A stretch of DNA of 64,000 bases from Planctomycetota bacterium (GTDB lineage Bacteria; Planctomycetota; UBA1135; GCA-002686595), in NCBI GenBank assembly GCA_009691855.1, contig SIAI01000010.1:1-64000 (forward strand). The letters run 5' to 3'. The position numbers and the translations under genes are program-made. This document shows positions 8,648 through 17,341 of this stretch, one piece after another. The notes under the pieces were generated by a model that made no database searches, was not told the origin of the DNA, and saw only the letters and a program-made list of their open reading frames with translations. Position 1 is the stretch's first letter. The number at the start of each line of letters is the position of its first letter.

Positions 8648-9217
8648 TCAGGGACTGCGCGCGTCGCCGTTCAGGAGCTTCTGGAGCCGGGTCCAGGGCG
8701 ACTCAGGATAGCCACCGGCGTGGCGCAGCCGCTCCAGGATCCGAGGGTAGTTGTCGAATCCGATCTCCGCCGGCAGCGCGTCGAGCCGGAACCAGGCTGC
8801 CTCGGTCTCCTCGTCCCCCGGCCGCAGCGCCCCGCCGATGGCGCGACACAGGTATACGGCCACGTTGGCGGGCTTGCGCGGGTCGTCGCGCACGAACAGG
8901 AGGTCCAAGAGCCCGTGAACCTCGACCACCAGGCCGGCCTCCTCGTACACCTCGCGCACGACCGTCCTCTCCGGGTCCTCGTCGATCTCCTGGTAGCCCG
9001 CGGGCAGCGCCCAGTAGCCCTGGAAGGGCTCGATCGCGCGCCGCACAAGCAAGACCTCCCCCAGCGGGTTGAACACGACCCCCGCCGCGGCGCAGGCCGG
9101 ATTGCTGTACAGCACGAACGGGCAGCGCGAGCAGCGCAGGCGCGCGCGCCCTCCGACCTCCGACTCGAGCAGCTCGGCGCTGCACAGCGGGCAGTGTCTC
9201 GCCTGGTCTTGCCACAC
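8648..9217 (-). CDS. Nudix hydrolase with N-terminal zinc ribbon
   Basis: 189 residues. The N-terminus has a four-cysteine zinc ribbon (CPLC then CSRC), and the body has an exact Nudix box, GYQEIDEDPERTVVREVYEE followed by AGL, whose glutamates hold the Mg ion for cleaving a nucleoside diphosphate linked to another moiety. Zinc-ribbon Nudix proteins include NudC-type NADH pyrophosphatases, but this one lacks the longer N-terminal domain and the SQPWPFP-like motif, so the substrate is open. The GTG start at 9217 is the only one upstream of the zinc ribbon. It precedes purM by 8 bp and is divergent from dxr. Confidence 0.88.
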   Translation of the reverse strand: MWQDQARHCPLCSAELLESEVGGRARLRCSRCPFVLYSNPACAAAGVVFNPLGEVLLVRRAIEPFQGYWALPAGYQEIDEDPERTVVREVYEEAGLVVEVHGLLDLLFVRDDPRKPANVAVYLCRAIGGALRPGDEETEAAWFRLDALPAEIGFDNYPRILERLRHAGGYPESPWTRLQKLLNGDARSP

Positions 9218-9354
9218 GATCGCGTTTGCGCGGGGCCGGGAAGACGTCGCGATCGTCGAGAGCGCGCGACTCGCGTTTCCCCGTGCCCTTGGCGTGTCCT
9301 ACACTAAGAGATGCCGTCTCGGGGGGCAACGTCGTGCCGTGACGCCTCCCTCCC
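9218..9354. promoter_or_regulatory. Divergent intergenic region, Nudix gene / dxr
   Basis: 137 bp lie between two genes leaving in opposite directions, so promoters for both should lie here. TACACT near 9294-9299 resembles a -10 box for dxr but has no convincing -35 partner. No operator-type palindrome was found. Confidence 0.3.
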
Positions 9355-10536
9355 ATGAAATCTCTGCTGCTGCTGGGGAGTACCGGCTCGATCGGGCGTC
9401 AGACGCTCGACCTCGTGCGTGGTGCTCCAGGTGAGTTCCGCGTGCTCGGACTCGCCGCGGCGAGTTCCTGGGAGCGGTTGCTCGAACAGGCGCGCGAGTT
9501 CCGGCCCGCCCTGGTCGCGCTGGCCAGCGAGGAAGCCGCCGCGTCCCTGCGCAGCGCGCTGCCGGCCGGCATCGGCGTGCGCAGCGGCCCGGGGGCGGCC
9601 GAGGAGCTGGCGCTCGAGCTCGATTACGACCTCGCCGTGCACGGCATCACCGGAGCCGCCGGCGTGCGCCCCACGCAGCGGATCCTGGAGCGCGGACGCG
9701 CCCTTGGGCTGGCCAACAAGGAGTCGCTGGTCGTGGCGGGCAAGCCGCTGATGGAGCTGGCGCGCGCCACGGGCGCGCGGCTCCTGCCGATCGACTCCGA
9801 GCATTCGGCGATCTTCCAGTGCTTGCGCGACGAGCCCCTGGGTCGCGTGCGTCGCATCCTGCTGACAGCCTCGGGCGGCGCCTTCCGCGACCTGCCGCTG
9901 GCGGAGCTCGAACACGTCACGCCCGAGCGCGCCCAGCAACATCCCAACTGGGACATGGGCCCGCGCATCACGGTCGGCTCGGCCACGCTGATGAACAAGG
10001 CGCTGGAAGTGATCGAGACCCACCATCTGTTCGGACTCGAGCCAGAGCGCATCGAGGTCGTGCTGCACCGCCAGTCGATCGTGCACTCGTTGGTCGAGTT
10101 CGTGGACGGCTCGGTGCTGGCGCAGATGGGCCCGCCCGACATGCGCGGCCCGATCCAGTTCGCCCTGCACTGGCCCGAGCGCCGCCCATCGGAGCTGGTG
10201 GGGTTCGACCTGCGCTGGTTCCGCGAGCTCTCCTTCGCGGCCGTGGACCGCGAGCGCTTCCCCAGCCTCGAACTCGGCTACCAATGCGTGCGCGAGGGCG
10301 GCGACGCGGGGGCCACGCTGAACGCCGCCGACGAAGAGGCCGTGCAGGCCTTCCGAGACGGCCGAATCGGGTTTCAGGACATCGCCCGCATCAACCGATC
10401 CGTGCTGGAGAAACGCCCGCGCCTGTCCGGCTCGACGGTCGCATCCGTAGACGCCCTGCTCGAAGCCGACCTGCGCGCCCGCGCTCTGGCCCAGCACGAG
10501 ATTGCTCGCCTGGCCCGCCCTCCTCTCCCAACCTGA
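9355..10536 (+). CDS. dxr: 1-deoxy-D-xylulose 5-phosphate reductoisomerase
   Basis: 393 residues, full length. This enzyme makes MEP from DXP with NADPH, the committed step of the non-mevalonate isoprenoid pathway, in the cytoplasm. The NADPH-binding loop is LLGSTGSIGRQTLDLV at the N-terminus. Further family blocks are GLANKESLVVAGKPLM, LLPIDSEHSAIFQCL (metal-binding acidic residues), LLTASGGAFRDLP and HPNWDMGPRITVGSATLMNK. The start is ATG at 9355. The stop abuts the rseP start with no gap, and ubiA follows, so an isoprenoid/membrane operon is likely. Confidence 0.98.
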   Translation: MKSLLLLGSTGSIGRQTLDLVRGAPGEFRVLGLAAASSWERLLEQAREFRPALVALASEEAAASLRSALPAGIGVRSGPGAAEELALELDYDLAVHGITGAAGVRPTQRILERGRALGLANKESLVVAGKPLMELARATGARLLPIDSEHSAIFQCLRDEPLGRVRRILLTASGGAFRDLPLAELEHVTPERAQQHPNWDMGPRITVGSATLMNKALEVIETHHLFGLEPERIEVVLHRQSIVHSLVEFVDGSVLAQMGPPDMRGPIQFALHWPERRPSELVGFDLRWFRELSFAAVDRERFPSLELGYQCVREGGDAGATLNAADEEAVQAFRDGRIGFQDIARINRSVLEKRPRLSGSTVASVDALLEADLRARALAQHEIARLARPPLPT

Positions 10537-12390
10537 ATGCTGCCGATGGACGGACCCTTCGAAATCGCGCGTGGACTCCAGGTGATCTTCGGGATCGGCC
10601 TGGTGATCTTCGTGCACGAGCTCGGGCACTACCTCGCCGCACGCCTGTGCAAGGTGCGCGTCGAGACCTTCAGCCTGGGCTTCGGGCCGCGCCTCCTGGG
10701 CAAGCGCATCGGCTCGACCTACTACCAGCTCGCCGCCATCCCGCTCGGCGGCTATTGCCGCATGGCCGGCGAGGAACGGCGCGCGGACGGTCTGCCGCCC
10801 GAACCCGACGAGCTGCCGGCCAAGAGCGTCGGCCAGCGCTTCTTCATCTACTCGGGGGGCGTGCTGATGAACGTGCTCTTCGGGCTGGTCGTGTTCACGA
10901 TCCTGTTCCAGGTTGGCGTCCCCTTCACCAGCCCGATCGTCGGCCAGACGATCCCCGGTGGCCCGGCCTGGCGCGCAGGCGTTCCCGAGGGCCAGGAGAT
11001 CGTGGCCGTGAACGGCACGCCGATCCTGGAGTTCGAACACCACTACACCGAGATCGCGCTCGGCGACCCCCAGCGCGCCACGCTGCTCATGCGCGATCCG
11101 CACAGCGGCCTGCAGCACACCTACGAGATCACACCCAAACTCGACGCACGCGAAGGCCTGCGCACGATCGAGATCACGCCCGATTTTCAGCGCGATGCCC
11201 AGGGCCGGATCCTGCTCGACGTCAAGCCCAACTCCGCCGCCGCGCGCGCGGGCCTGGCGACCGGCGACCGCCTGCTCGAGGTCCTGGACGGCGTGCCGGG
11301 CCTGTCAGCGCTGGACCAGATCGCGCTGCAGGCGCGCGGCGATCAGCCGCTGTCGTTGCGCATCGAGGGCGCCGACGGCGTGCGCGATGTGCGCGTGGCC
11401 CCGGAGCTCGGCACGCGCCTGAATCCGCCGCGCGTGGGCATCGCCCAGGTCCAGAACCAGGTGCAGGCGCTACGCGCCTCGGCCCTGGCACCCCCCCTCG
11501 GCCTGCGCGAGGGCGACGAGCTCCTGAGCGTGAACGAGCAGCCCATCCTCGGCCTGGGCGACCTGCAACGCGCGCTACTCTCCTCCAGCGCACCGGTGCG
11601 CATGCGCGTGCGGCGCGGCGAACGCGAGGAGGAACTCCGCGGCCCGGCCCTGGACCGCGCGGCGGCCCTGGCGCTGGCGGACGACGTCGCCATCGGCGGC
11701 CGGGAGAGTTCCACGGAACTCGTGGTCCAGCCCGGCGATGCGGCCGAGCGCGCCGGCCTCCGCACCGGCGACCAGGTGCTGCGCATCGACGGTACCGAGG
11801 TGCGCGGCTGGCTCGAGATCAAGACGCTGGTCGAGCGCGCCGGCCGCGGGCAGCGCCCGGCCGAGTTTCGCGTGCGCCGTGCGGGTGCGCCGGACCACCT
11901 GACGATCGCCGTGCAACCCGAGGCGCGTGCGATCGCCGACTACGGACTCTCCCTGCAGCAGGCGCAGTACCTCTATCGCTCCGACAACTTCTGCGCGGCC
12001 ATGCTGTTCGGCGCGCGCTACTCGTGGCGCTTCCTGGAGGACTCCTGGCTGACGCTGAAGCGCATGCTGACGCAGGACGTCTCGCCCAAAAACGTGGGCG
12101 GAATCATCTCCATCAGCGCCGTCTCCTACAGCCTGACCGAGGCCGGCTGGTCGAAGTTCTTCTTCTTCCTGTGCCTGGTCAGCATCAACTTGGCCTTCAT
12201 CAACATACTGCCCTTCCCCGTGCTCGACGGCGGACACCTGTTCTTCCTGATCATCGAGAAACTCAAGGGCTCGCCGGTCTCGAACCGCGTGCTGGGCACG
12301 AGCCAGGCTATCGGCGTCGTGCTGCTGCTCTCGTTGATGGTGTACGTGACCTACAACGACCTGGTGCGCTGGGTGTTCCCCCCGCGCTGA
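10537..12390 (+). CDS. rseP: RseP-type site-2 zinc metalloprotease with PDZ domains
   Basis: 617 residues, longer than E. coli RseP (about 450). The first membrane helix carries the zinc site HELGH (residues 27-31, preceded by GLVIFV); the second half of the site is PVLDGGHLFF near residue 560. Between them lie several PDZ-like regions (GPAWRAGVPEGQEIVAVNG, NSAAARAGLATGDRLLEVLD, LREGDELLSVNEQPILGLGD, AAERAGLRTGDQVLRIDG), about four, more than usual; the extra copies explain the length. It should act in the cytoplasmic membrane, cutting transmembrane helices of regulators or signal-peptide remnants. The ATG at 10537 directly follows the dxr stop; an ATG at 10546 is also possible. Confidence 0.93.
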   Translation: MLPMDGPFEIARGLQVIFGIGLVIFVHELGHYLAARLCKVRVETFSLGFGPRLLGKRIGSTYYQLAAIPLGGYCRMAGEERRADGLPPEPDELPAKSVGQRFFIYSGGVLMNVLFGLVVFTILFQVGVPFTSPIVGQTIPGGPAWRAGVPEGQEIVAVNGTPILEFEHHYTEIALGDPQRATLLMRDPHSGLQHTYEITPKLDAREGLRTIEITPDFQRDAQGRILLDVKPNSAAARAGLATGDRLLEVLDGVPGLSALDQIALQARGDQPLSLRIEGADGVRDVRVAPELGTRLNPPRVGIAQVQNQVQALRASALAPPLGLREGDELLSVNEQPILGLGDLQRALLSSSAPVRMRVRRGEREEELRGPALDRAAALALADDVAIGGRESSTELVVQPGDAAERAGLRTGDQVLRIDGTEVRGWLEIKTLVERAGRGQRPAEFRVRRAGAPDHLTIAVQPEARAIADYGLSLQQAQYLYRSDNFCAAMLFGARYSWRFLEDSWLTLKRMLTQDVSPKNVGGIISISAVSYSLTEAGWSKFFFFLCLVSINLAFINILPFPVLDGGHLFFLIIEKLKGSPVSNRVLGTSQAIGVVLLLSLMVYVTYNDLVRWVFPPR

Positions 12391-12392
12391 GC

Positions 12393-13346
12393 GTGCCTCC
12401 CGTCGCGGCTTCGCGCGCCCTCGCCTACGGACGCCTGCTGCGGCTGTCGCTCGCGCCTTCGGCGCTGGCCGACATCGCCGCGGGCTGCGTGCTGGGCGTC
12501 GGCATCTGGCCGAGCGGCGCGGCGCCCTTCGTGCTCATGCTGGGCTCGGCCTGCGTGTACCACGGCGGGATGGCGCTGAACGACTGGGCCGATCGCGCGG
12601 AGGACGCACAAACGCGCCCTGGGCGGCCGATTCCCAGCGGCGCCATCGCGCCAACCAGCGCCCTCGGCCTCGCCCTGGCTCTGCTCGTGCTCGGAACTCT
12701 GCTCGCCTCACTCGCCTCACCGCGCTGCGCACTCGTGCTGGGCGCCGTGGCCCTGTGCGCGGCGCTCTACGACCTCGCCGGACGCGGTCCGTGGCGCGGT
12801 CCGCTGCTGCTCGGCCTCTGCCGCGCAGGAAACCTGGGCGCGGGCCTGGCGCTGGCGAGCACGGTGACTCCCTGGCGACCGCTGCTGTGGCTCGCCCCCT
12901 GTGCCTACGGCGGCTACGTGTTCTTCGTCTCGCGCGTCGCGCGCCTCGAGGACGTCGAACCCGAGCGCGTGGATTCCCGGCCGGCGCGCTGGGTCATGGC
13001 GGCCGTGCTCGCGCTCCTCGCACTCGGCGCACTGGCTGCATACTTCGCGGACCTCGCGCTCGAGGTCCAGCCAAGGACTAGCTACCTACGCTCCTTGGGC
13101 GCGCCATTGGCGCTCGCCATCGCCGGAGCCACGGGGCTGTTCCAGTTCGTTTGGAAGCACGCGGACTCTGTCTGCAGCCCAGCGGACATCCAGCGCGTGG
13201 CCGGAATGGCTCTGCGCCGGCTGCTGGTCTGCAGCGCGACCATCGCCTGCGGCGCGGGCACCCTCGATGGAACGCTGGTGGCGCTCGCGATCCTGCTCGG
13301 CTACCCGTTGGCGTTCGCGCTGCGCCGGGTCTTCCCCCCCACCTGA
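12393..13346 (+). CDS. UbiA-family prenyltransferase
   Basis: 317 residues, all helical and hydrophobic. The first Asp-rich motif is complete, NDWADRAEDAQTRPGRPIPS, the signature that binds Mg and the prenyl diphosphate in UbiA-type enzymes. The usual second Asp motif is not clear; YDLAGRG at about residue 125 is a candidate. The family transfers isoprenoid chains to aromatic or other acceptors in membranes. The acceptor is unknown, but the position after dxr and rseP fits isoprenoid metabolism. The GTG at 12393 is two bases after the rseP stop. Products could be quinones, heme O or a specialised lipid. Confidence 0.8.
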   Translation: MPPVAASRALAYGRLLRLSLAPSALADIAAGCVLGVGIWPSGAAPFVLMLGSACVYHGGMALNDWADRAEDAQTRPGRPIPSGAIAPTSALGLALALLVLGTLLASLASPRCALVLGAVALCAALYDLAGRGPWRGPLLLGLCRAGNLGAGLALASTVTPWRPLLWLAPCAYGGYVFFVSRVARLEDVEPERVDSRPARWVMAAVLALLALGALAAYFADLALEVQPRTSYLRSLGAPLALAIAGATGLFQFVWKHADSVCSPADIQRVAGMALRRLLVCSATIACGAGTLDGTLVALAILLGYPLAFALRRVFPPT

Positions 13347-13347
13347 G

Positions 13348-14613
13348 CTACGCACTGAGCTGACGCGCGAGCCAGGCAAGCGCGTCCTCGCGCGTGCGCA
13401 GCTCGCCGTCGAGTTGCGCGTCCTCGGCGGCACGCAGGAGCTGCGCCCAGCGTGGTCCGCGCGGGATGCCGCTCGAGGCGAGTTCGCGACTCGTGACCAG
13501 CGGCGCCGGACGCAGGTCCTCGGGCGCGAGCGCCCCGATGCGCGCGCGCAGCTCGGCCGCCTCGCGTTCGAAGCTTCCCGGCTGCCAGGCGCGCCACGCG
13601 GCCCAGGCATCCTCGAACTCCGCGGCACGCGCGAGGCGCATCCAACGCGAGCGCGGCACTGCGGGGCCGCCCAGCGCTTGCAGGCAACCCTCCAGCTCGC
13701 GCACCGCGTTCCACACGCGTGGTACGCCCTCCAGCAGCGCGCGCGGTGGGCGTAGCGCGCCCAGCACCTGCAGGGCTTGCTGCTCGTCGGCCGCCTGCGG
13801 CGCCCACAAAAGGGTCGCGAAAAAGCGCCGCGTGCCGCCGGGCGCGAGCCGCTCCAGGACCGCCACGCGTTGCCCGACCTCAGGCCCCGCGAGCGCGCCC
13901 AGGCCGGCCAGCCGCGGCAGCACGCCGAGCTCGAGTAGGATCGCGAGCGAGCGCGCCGGCGCGCGGCCCGCGGCCATGCGCTCGAGCTCGGCCAGCACGC
14001 GCTCCGGGCTCACGCCGCGCAAGGCCTCCAGCGCCGAGCGCGCCGCGGACGCCGTGCCGGGTTCGATCTCGAGCCCATACTGCGCCGCGAGGCGCGCCAG
14101 ACGCAACAGGCGCAGGCCGTCCTCGGTGAAGCGCAGCGCGGCGTCGCCGACGCAGCGCAGGCGGCCGTGCTCGAGGTCCGCCAGCCCCCCGGTCGGGTCA
14201 CGGAGTTCGTCCGTCAGCGGATCGAGGTACAGCGCGTTGCAGGTGAAGTCGCGGCGCTCGGCGTCTTCCTCCAGGCTGTTCGCGAAGCGCACGTGACTGG
14301 GGCGGCGCGCGTCGTCGTAGCCCGATTCGGCGCGAAAAGTCGTCACCTGCACGGCGAGCCCTTCGCAGTGCACCACCACGGTGCCGAAGGCCTTGCCCAC
14401 CGCGTAGGTGCGCGGGAACAGCCGCTCGAGCTCTTCGGGCAGCGCCGCGCTGGCCAGGTCGGCGTCGTGCGGCGCGACGCCCAGCGCGAGGTCGCGCACC
14501 GCGCCGCCCACCAGCCAGGCGCGCCGGCCGCCAAGCCTCAGACCTTCGGCCACCGCGCGCGCCGCGCGCGCGAGTTCGGCCGGCAAGTGCTCGATCGAGG
14601 GGCGCCGCGCCAC
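13348..14613 (-). CDS. CCA-adding-type tRNA nucleotidyltransferase / poly(A) polymerase family
   Basis: 421 residues. The class II nucleotidyltransferase head is clear: WLVGGAVRDLALGVAPHDAD (the GG loop and catalytic Asp pair), GTVVVHCEGLAVQVTTFR, and the neck block LRCVGDAALRFTEDGLRLLR, which precedes RLARLAAQYGLEI. The enzyme class either builds the 3' CCA of tRNA or adds poly(A); sequence alone does not separate them. No C-terminal HD phosphohydrolase motif is seen, but the tail is long and Arg/Ala-rich. The start is GTG at 14613, with AGG upstream. It converges with ubiA (1 bp apart) and is divergent from the next gene over 39 bp. Confidence 0.88.
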   Translation of the reverse strand: MARRPSIEHLPAELARAARAVAEGLRLGGRRAWLVGGAVRDLALGVAPHDADLASAALPEELERLFPRTYAVGKAFGTVVVHCEGLAVQVTTFRAESGYDDARRPSHVRFANSLEEDAERRDFTCNALYLDPLTDELRDPTGGLADLEHGRLRCVGDAALRFTEDGLRLLRLARLAAQYGLEIEPGTASAARSALEALRGVSPERVLAELERMAAGRAPARSLAILLELGVLPRLAGLGALAGPEVGQRVAVLERLAPGGTRRFFATLLWAPQAADEQQALQVLGALRPPRALLEGVPRVWNAVRELEGCLQALGGPAVPRSRWMRLARAAEFEDAWAAWRAWQPGSFEREAAELRARIGALAPEDLRPAPLVTSRELASSGIPRGPRWAQLLRAAEDAQLDGELRTREDALAWLARQLSA

Positions 14614-14615
14614 GC

Positions 14616-14644
14616 TTGAAGCCTAGCACGCGCATGCGCACAAT
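14616..14644 (+). promoter_or_regulatory. Possible promoter of the gene at 14653
   Basis: TTGAAG, 17-bp spacer, then CACAAT, close to the bacterial -35/-10 consensus. The -10 box ends only 8 bp before the ATG, so a transcript would be leaderless or nearly so. Weak support. Confidence 0.25.
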
Positions 14645-14652
14645 CCGCCGCG

Positions 14653-15240
14653 ATGACCCGCGAGGCCGCAACGCTCCCGCTCGACCGCACGACCGCCGCG
14701 CCGCCGCGCGGACTCTCGCTCTCGGGTGCGCTCGCGCTGTGCGCCATAGCCGCCGTGCTGGTCGTGGTGTCGATCCCGCGCCTGTGCGGCATGGCCCAGC
14801 AGGAAAACGAGGTCGATGCGTGCGCGACCGCCCGCCAGCTGGCCTCCGCCCTGCGGACCTACGGCGAGGAGCGCGCGCCGACCCTGAGCGACCTATTGCG
14901 CATGCCCGAGCTCGTCGGGCTGCGGGCGGATGCCGAGCTCCTCGAGCAAGGCCGGCTGCTGCGGCGGCACGGCTACCTGTTCGAGCTCTCGCCCCTGACG
15001 CCCAGCGTCGCCTTCATGGCCGTGCCGCTGACCCCTTTCGCCGCGCCCGCGGGCTCTTCGGCCGCGCACCACGCCGTGCGCGCCTGGCCCTGGGAGCACG
15101 GCTCCACGGGACGCGCGAGCTTCATGGCCACCGATTCCGGCGCGACCTTGATGCACGCCAATGCAGGCGCGCACTGCCAAGGCCCGCGCGCAGCCGGCGA
15201 GAGCTGCATCCCGCTCGAGGGCTGGACGCCGGTGAACTGA
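14653..15240 (+). CDS. Membrane-anchored small protein, unknown function (pseudopilin-like layout)
   Basis: 195 residues with one N-terminal transmembrane helix (SLSGALALCAIAAVLVVVSI) after a 20-residue cytoplasmic stretch. The outer part has a soluble region with a DACATARQLASAL helix, then Gly/Ser/Thr-rich strands, plus two cysteines late in the protein (HCQG and SCIPLEGW). The design, a single helix plus a short periplasmic globule ending in a GWTPVN-like strand, recalls type II/IV pseudopilins, but the G-F-x-x-x-E prepilin cleavage motif is missing. I do not recognise a family. It is followed by the first palindromic repeat element. Confidence 0.6.
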   Translation: MTREAATLPLDRTTAAPPRGLSLSGALALCAIAAVLVVVSIPRLCGMAQQENEVDACATARQLASALRTYGEERAPTLSDLLRMPELVGLRADAELLEQGRLLRRHGYLFELSPLTPSVAFMAVPLTPFAAPAGSSAAHHAVRAWPWEHGSTGRASFMATDSGATLMHANAGAHCQGPRAAGESCIPLEGWTPVN

Positions 15241-15258
15241 TCTTTTATTCGCCGGCCG

Positions 15259-15426
15259 CTAGTGTTCCTGCCCCGCAGTAGCGCCAACAAGGCGCCGTGA
15301 TGGATCGTCGCTGGCAAGGCGCGCCGCCGACGCGTATGCGCTGCAATACTAGGGAGGAGGCGCAACGCCGCCAGCGGCGCTTCAGTGCGGCGGATTGTTG
15401 GCGCTACTTCGGGGAAGGGACACTAG
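15259..15426. repeat. Palindromic element E1 (168 bp, type-B arms)
   Basis: Ends are CTAG on both sides. The first 32 bases and the reverse complement of the last 32 agree at all but 3 or 4 positions: CTAGTGTTCCTGCCCCGCAG against CTAGTGTCCCTTCCCCGAAG, followed on both by TAGCGCCAACAA. The middle (15314-15372) is the core shared with the elements at 56789 and 59891, here in reverse orientation. It lies in a tail-to-tail junction. Confidence 0.85.
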
Positions 15427-15442
15427 TCCGGCGGGCAAGACT

Positions 15443-15650
15443 CCTGGAGCGGAGGAAAGCGCAGCGCGGCGACGCGCGGAGAAGGAAAGAGCATGGGCCT
15501 CCGCGGTTCAGCCTGCTGGAATCCGACGCTCCGCAGGTCTTCCGCCCCGCTCCCCGTTCTTCCTCCGTGGCGCTCTGCGCGTCTCCGCGCTGCGTTTGGG
15601 TCGCTGGCGGCGCACGCGCGGAACGACTTGTTCTTTGGAAGCCCGCGCGC
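15443..15650. repeat. Dispersed repeat family C, copy 1
   Basis: About 200 bp, close to the copies at 51031-51237 and 60169-60368. Shared blocks include CGCAGCGCGG, GGAGAAGGAAAGAGCATGGG, CCTCCGCGGTTCAGCCTG, CGTTCTTCCTCCG and the tail AACGACTTGTTCTTTGGAAG. Its copy of the inner right arm reads GCGCGTCTCCGCGCTGCGTT. It sits between E1 and the end of the HEAT-repeat gene. It resembles the hairpin repeats rich in cgcagagacgcagagg seen in many environmental genomes (recollection, not verified). Confidence 0.8.
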
Positions 15651-15658
15651 TGCTGAGC

Positions 15659-17341
15659 TCAGTACCACATCCACAGCAGGCACTGCAGCGCGGCGCGCGC
15701 CTCGGCCTCCGCCTGGCCCTGCATGGAGTAGGCGACGCGCTTGAGCCGCGGCGCCACCTCCCACGAGGGGCCCACCTTGATCCACGCGCTGGCGGCGAAG
15801 AGCCGCTCGAGCGGCGCGTTGGCGGGGTCCTCGGCCACCGCGCCCAGGGTTGCGCGCGCGAGCTCGTCGCGCGCCGAGCCCACCGCATCGACCAGGTCCA
15901 GACGCAGCAGCGGATCGCGTTCCTCCAGCAGCCGCTCGGCCAGGTAGCCGCGCCCGGCGCTCGCGGTGTTGGCAGCCTGGATCATCAGCCAGTCGTGGGC
16001 GCGCAGGCTCTCGATCTTCTCGGCCCCGGCCTCAACGCCGATGCGGTGCAGAAACTCGGCCGCCTCGCGCAACGGCACCTGGCCCATGGCCTTGAAGGTC
16101 GCCGTGCGCTGCTGCACGGGGCGGTGCTCCTCGAGCGCGTGGCGCTGCAACAGGCGCTCGTAGACCGTGCGCGCCAGCCCGGCCTGCGTGCGCAGCGGTG
16201 CGCGCAGCGCTTGCAGCGCGGGTTGCATCTCTCCCGGCTCGCCGTCGAGCTGCACCAGGGCGCGCGCCAGACCCTCGGGGTCACCGTGCGCGCACAGGCC
16301 CTTCAGCGCTTCGGCCTGCACCACGGGCGAGCCGTCGTTCAAGGCCGAGCGCAGCCAGGTGCGGCGCTCGTCGTCGAGCTCCTGGGCCGCCAGCGCCGCC
16401 GCGCAGATCGCGCGCAACTCGGCCGACGGATCCTCGAGCAGCGAGTGGCGCAGCTCGCCCACCCGCCCCGCGCGTTGGATGGCGTTGACCGCGGCCATGC
16501 GGCGCTGCAGATCCTCGCTGCGCAACTCGCCGCGCAGGAAGTCGAGCGCCGCGCCCTCGCCCAGTTGCGCCGCGGCCGCCGCGAGGTGCACGCCCAGCAG
16601 CGGCTCGAGGGTCGGGAAGAGCTCGGCGCAGCGGCGCGCGGTCTCGACGCTGTGCGTCTGCGCCAGGCGCGGCACGGCCGTGATCCACAGTTCGCGCTGC
16701 TCCCCGCTCACCAGGTAGTCGAGGAACAACGCTTCGGCGCGCGCGGCGTCGGCCCGGAACAGCGCTGCCACCGATTGACGCCGCAGCTCGCGCGTCTCGA
16801 TCCCCAGGCGCGAGGTGAGGATGTCGAAGTCCGCGGGCCGGGCCTGGCGCCCCAGACCGTCGAGGGCCTTGGAGCGCACGCTCTCCTGCGGGTGTTGCAG
16901 CGCCTCGAGCAACAATTCGTGCGCATCGTCGGTGGTGCTGAAGGCCAGCGCATCGACCGTGTTCTCCAGGAACGGCGAGCGCATCATGTCCGTGTAGTAG
17001 GAATGGAACGCGTTCTCCAGCAGCGGGAAGGCGCGCTCCCCCAGCAGGCCGAGTTCCTCCTTGGCGCGCTTCAGCGGATCCGGGCGCGCGCGCTCGAGCT
17101 TCTCCAGCAGCAACGGCACCGGATCGGACAGGTCGCGATCGTAGAAGCCGCTCCGCGCACCGCCGACGAGGAGCTCGCCCACGCGCCGGTCCTCGCGCAG
17201 CAGCGCGGCGGGCTCGGGCACGACGACCGGCGCGGCCTGCGCGCAGCTGCACTCGCCGAGCAGCAGCGTCCCCGCGGCCAGGGCAAGCGCTGCGAGGCGG
17301 CGCAAGGCTGCCCCGGGTTGCTGCCGCGCGTGCGCGCTCAT
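15659..17341 (-). CDS. Secreted HEAT-repeat protein
   Basis: 560 residues from the ATG at 17341, which overlaps the stop of the tolC-like gene (ATGA). The N-terminus is a signal-like stretch (MSAHARQQPG then LRRLAALALAAGTLLLGECS), with a lipobox-like C near GECSC. The rest consists of HEAT-type helical repeats: LLEALQHPQESVRSKALDGL, the ELRRQSVAALFRADA helix pair, LRRVAYSMQGQAEAEARAAL-like units, and SPVVQAEALKGLCAHGDPEG. No catalytic motif is seen. Its coupling to an outer-membrane channel-like gene suggests a periplasmic scaffold or partner. The ORF ends 9 bp from the edge of a family-C repeat. Confidence 0.75.
   Translation of the reverse strand: MSAHARQQPGAALRRLAALALAAGTLLLGECSCAQAAPVVVPEPAALLREDRRVGELLVGGARSGFYDRDLSDPVPLLLEKLERARPDPLKRAKEELGLLGERAFPLLENAFHSYYTDMMRSPFLENTVDALAFSTTDDAHELLLEALQHPQESVRSKALDGLGRQARPADFDILTSRLGIETRELRRQSVAALFRADAARAEALFLDYLVSGEQRELWITAVPRLAQTHSVETARRCAELFPTLEPLLGVHLAAAAAQLGEGAALDFLRGELRSEDLQRRMAAVNAIQRAGRVGELRHSLLEDPSAELRAICAAALAAQELDDERRTWLRSALNDGSPVVQAEALKGLCAHGDPEGLARALVQLDGEPGEMQPALQALRAPLRTQAGLARTVYERLLQRHALEEHRPVQQRTATFKAMGQVPLREAAEFLHRIGVEAGAEKIESLRAHDWLMIQAANTASAGRGYLAERLLEERDPLLRLDLVDAVGSARDELARATLGAVAEDPANAPLERLFAASAWIKVGPSWEVAPRLKRVAYSMQGQAEAEARAALQCLLWMWY

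Noticed and set aside
9819-12392. Long + frame running through dxr and rseP into ubiA
   Set aside because: Only the ubiA part (from 12393) has family motifs; the rest is a shadow of dxr and rseP in another frame.
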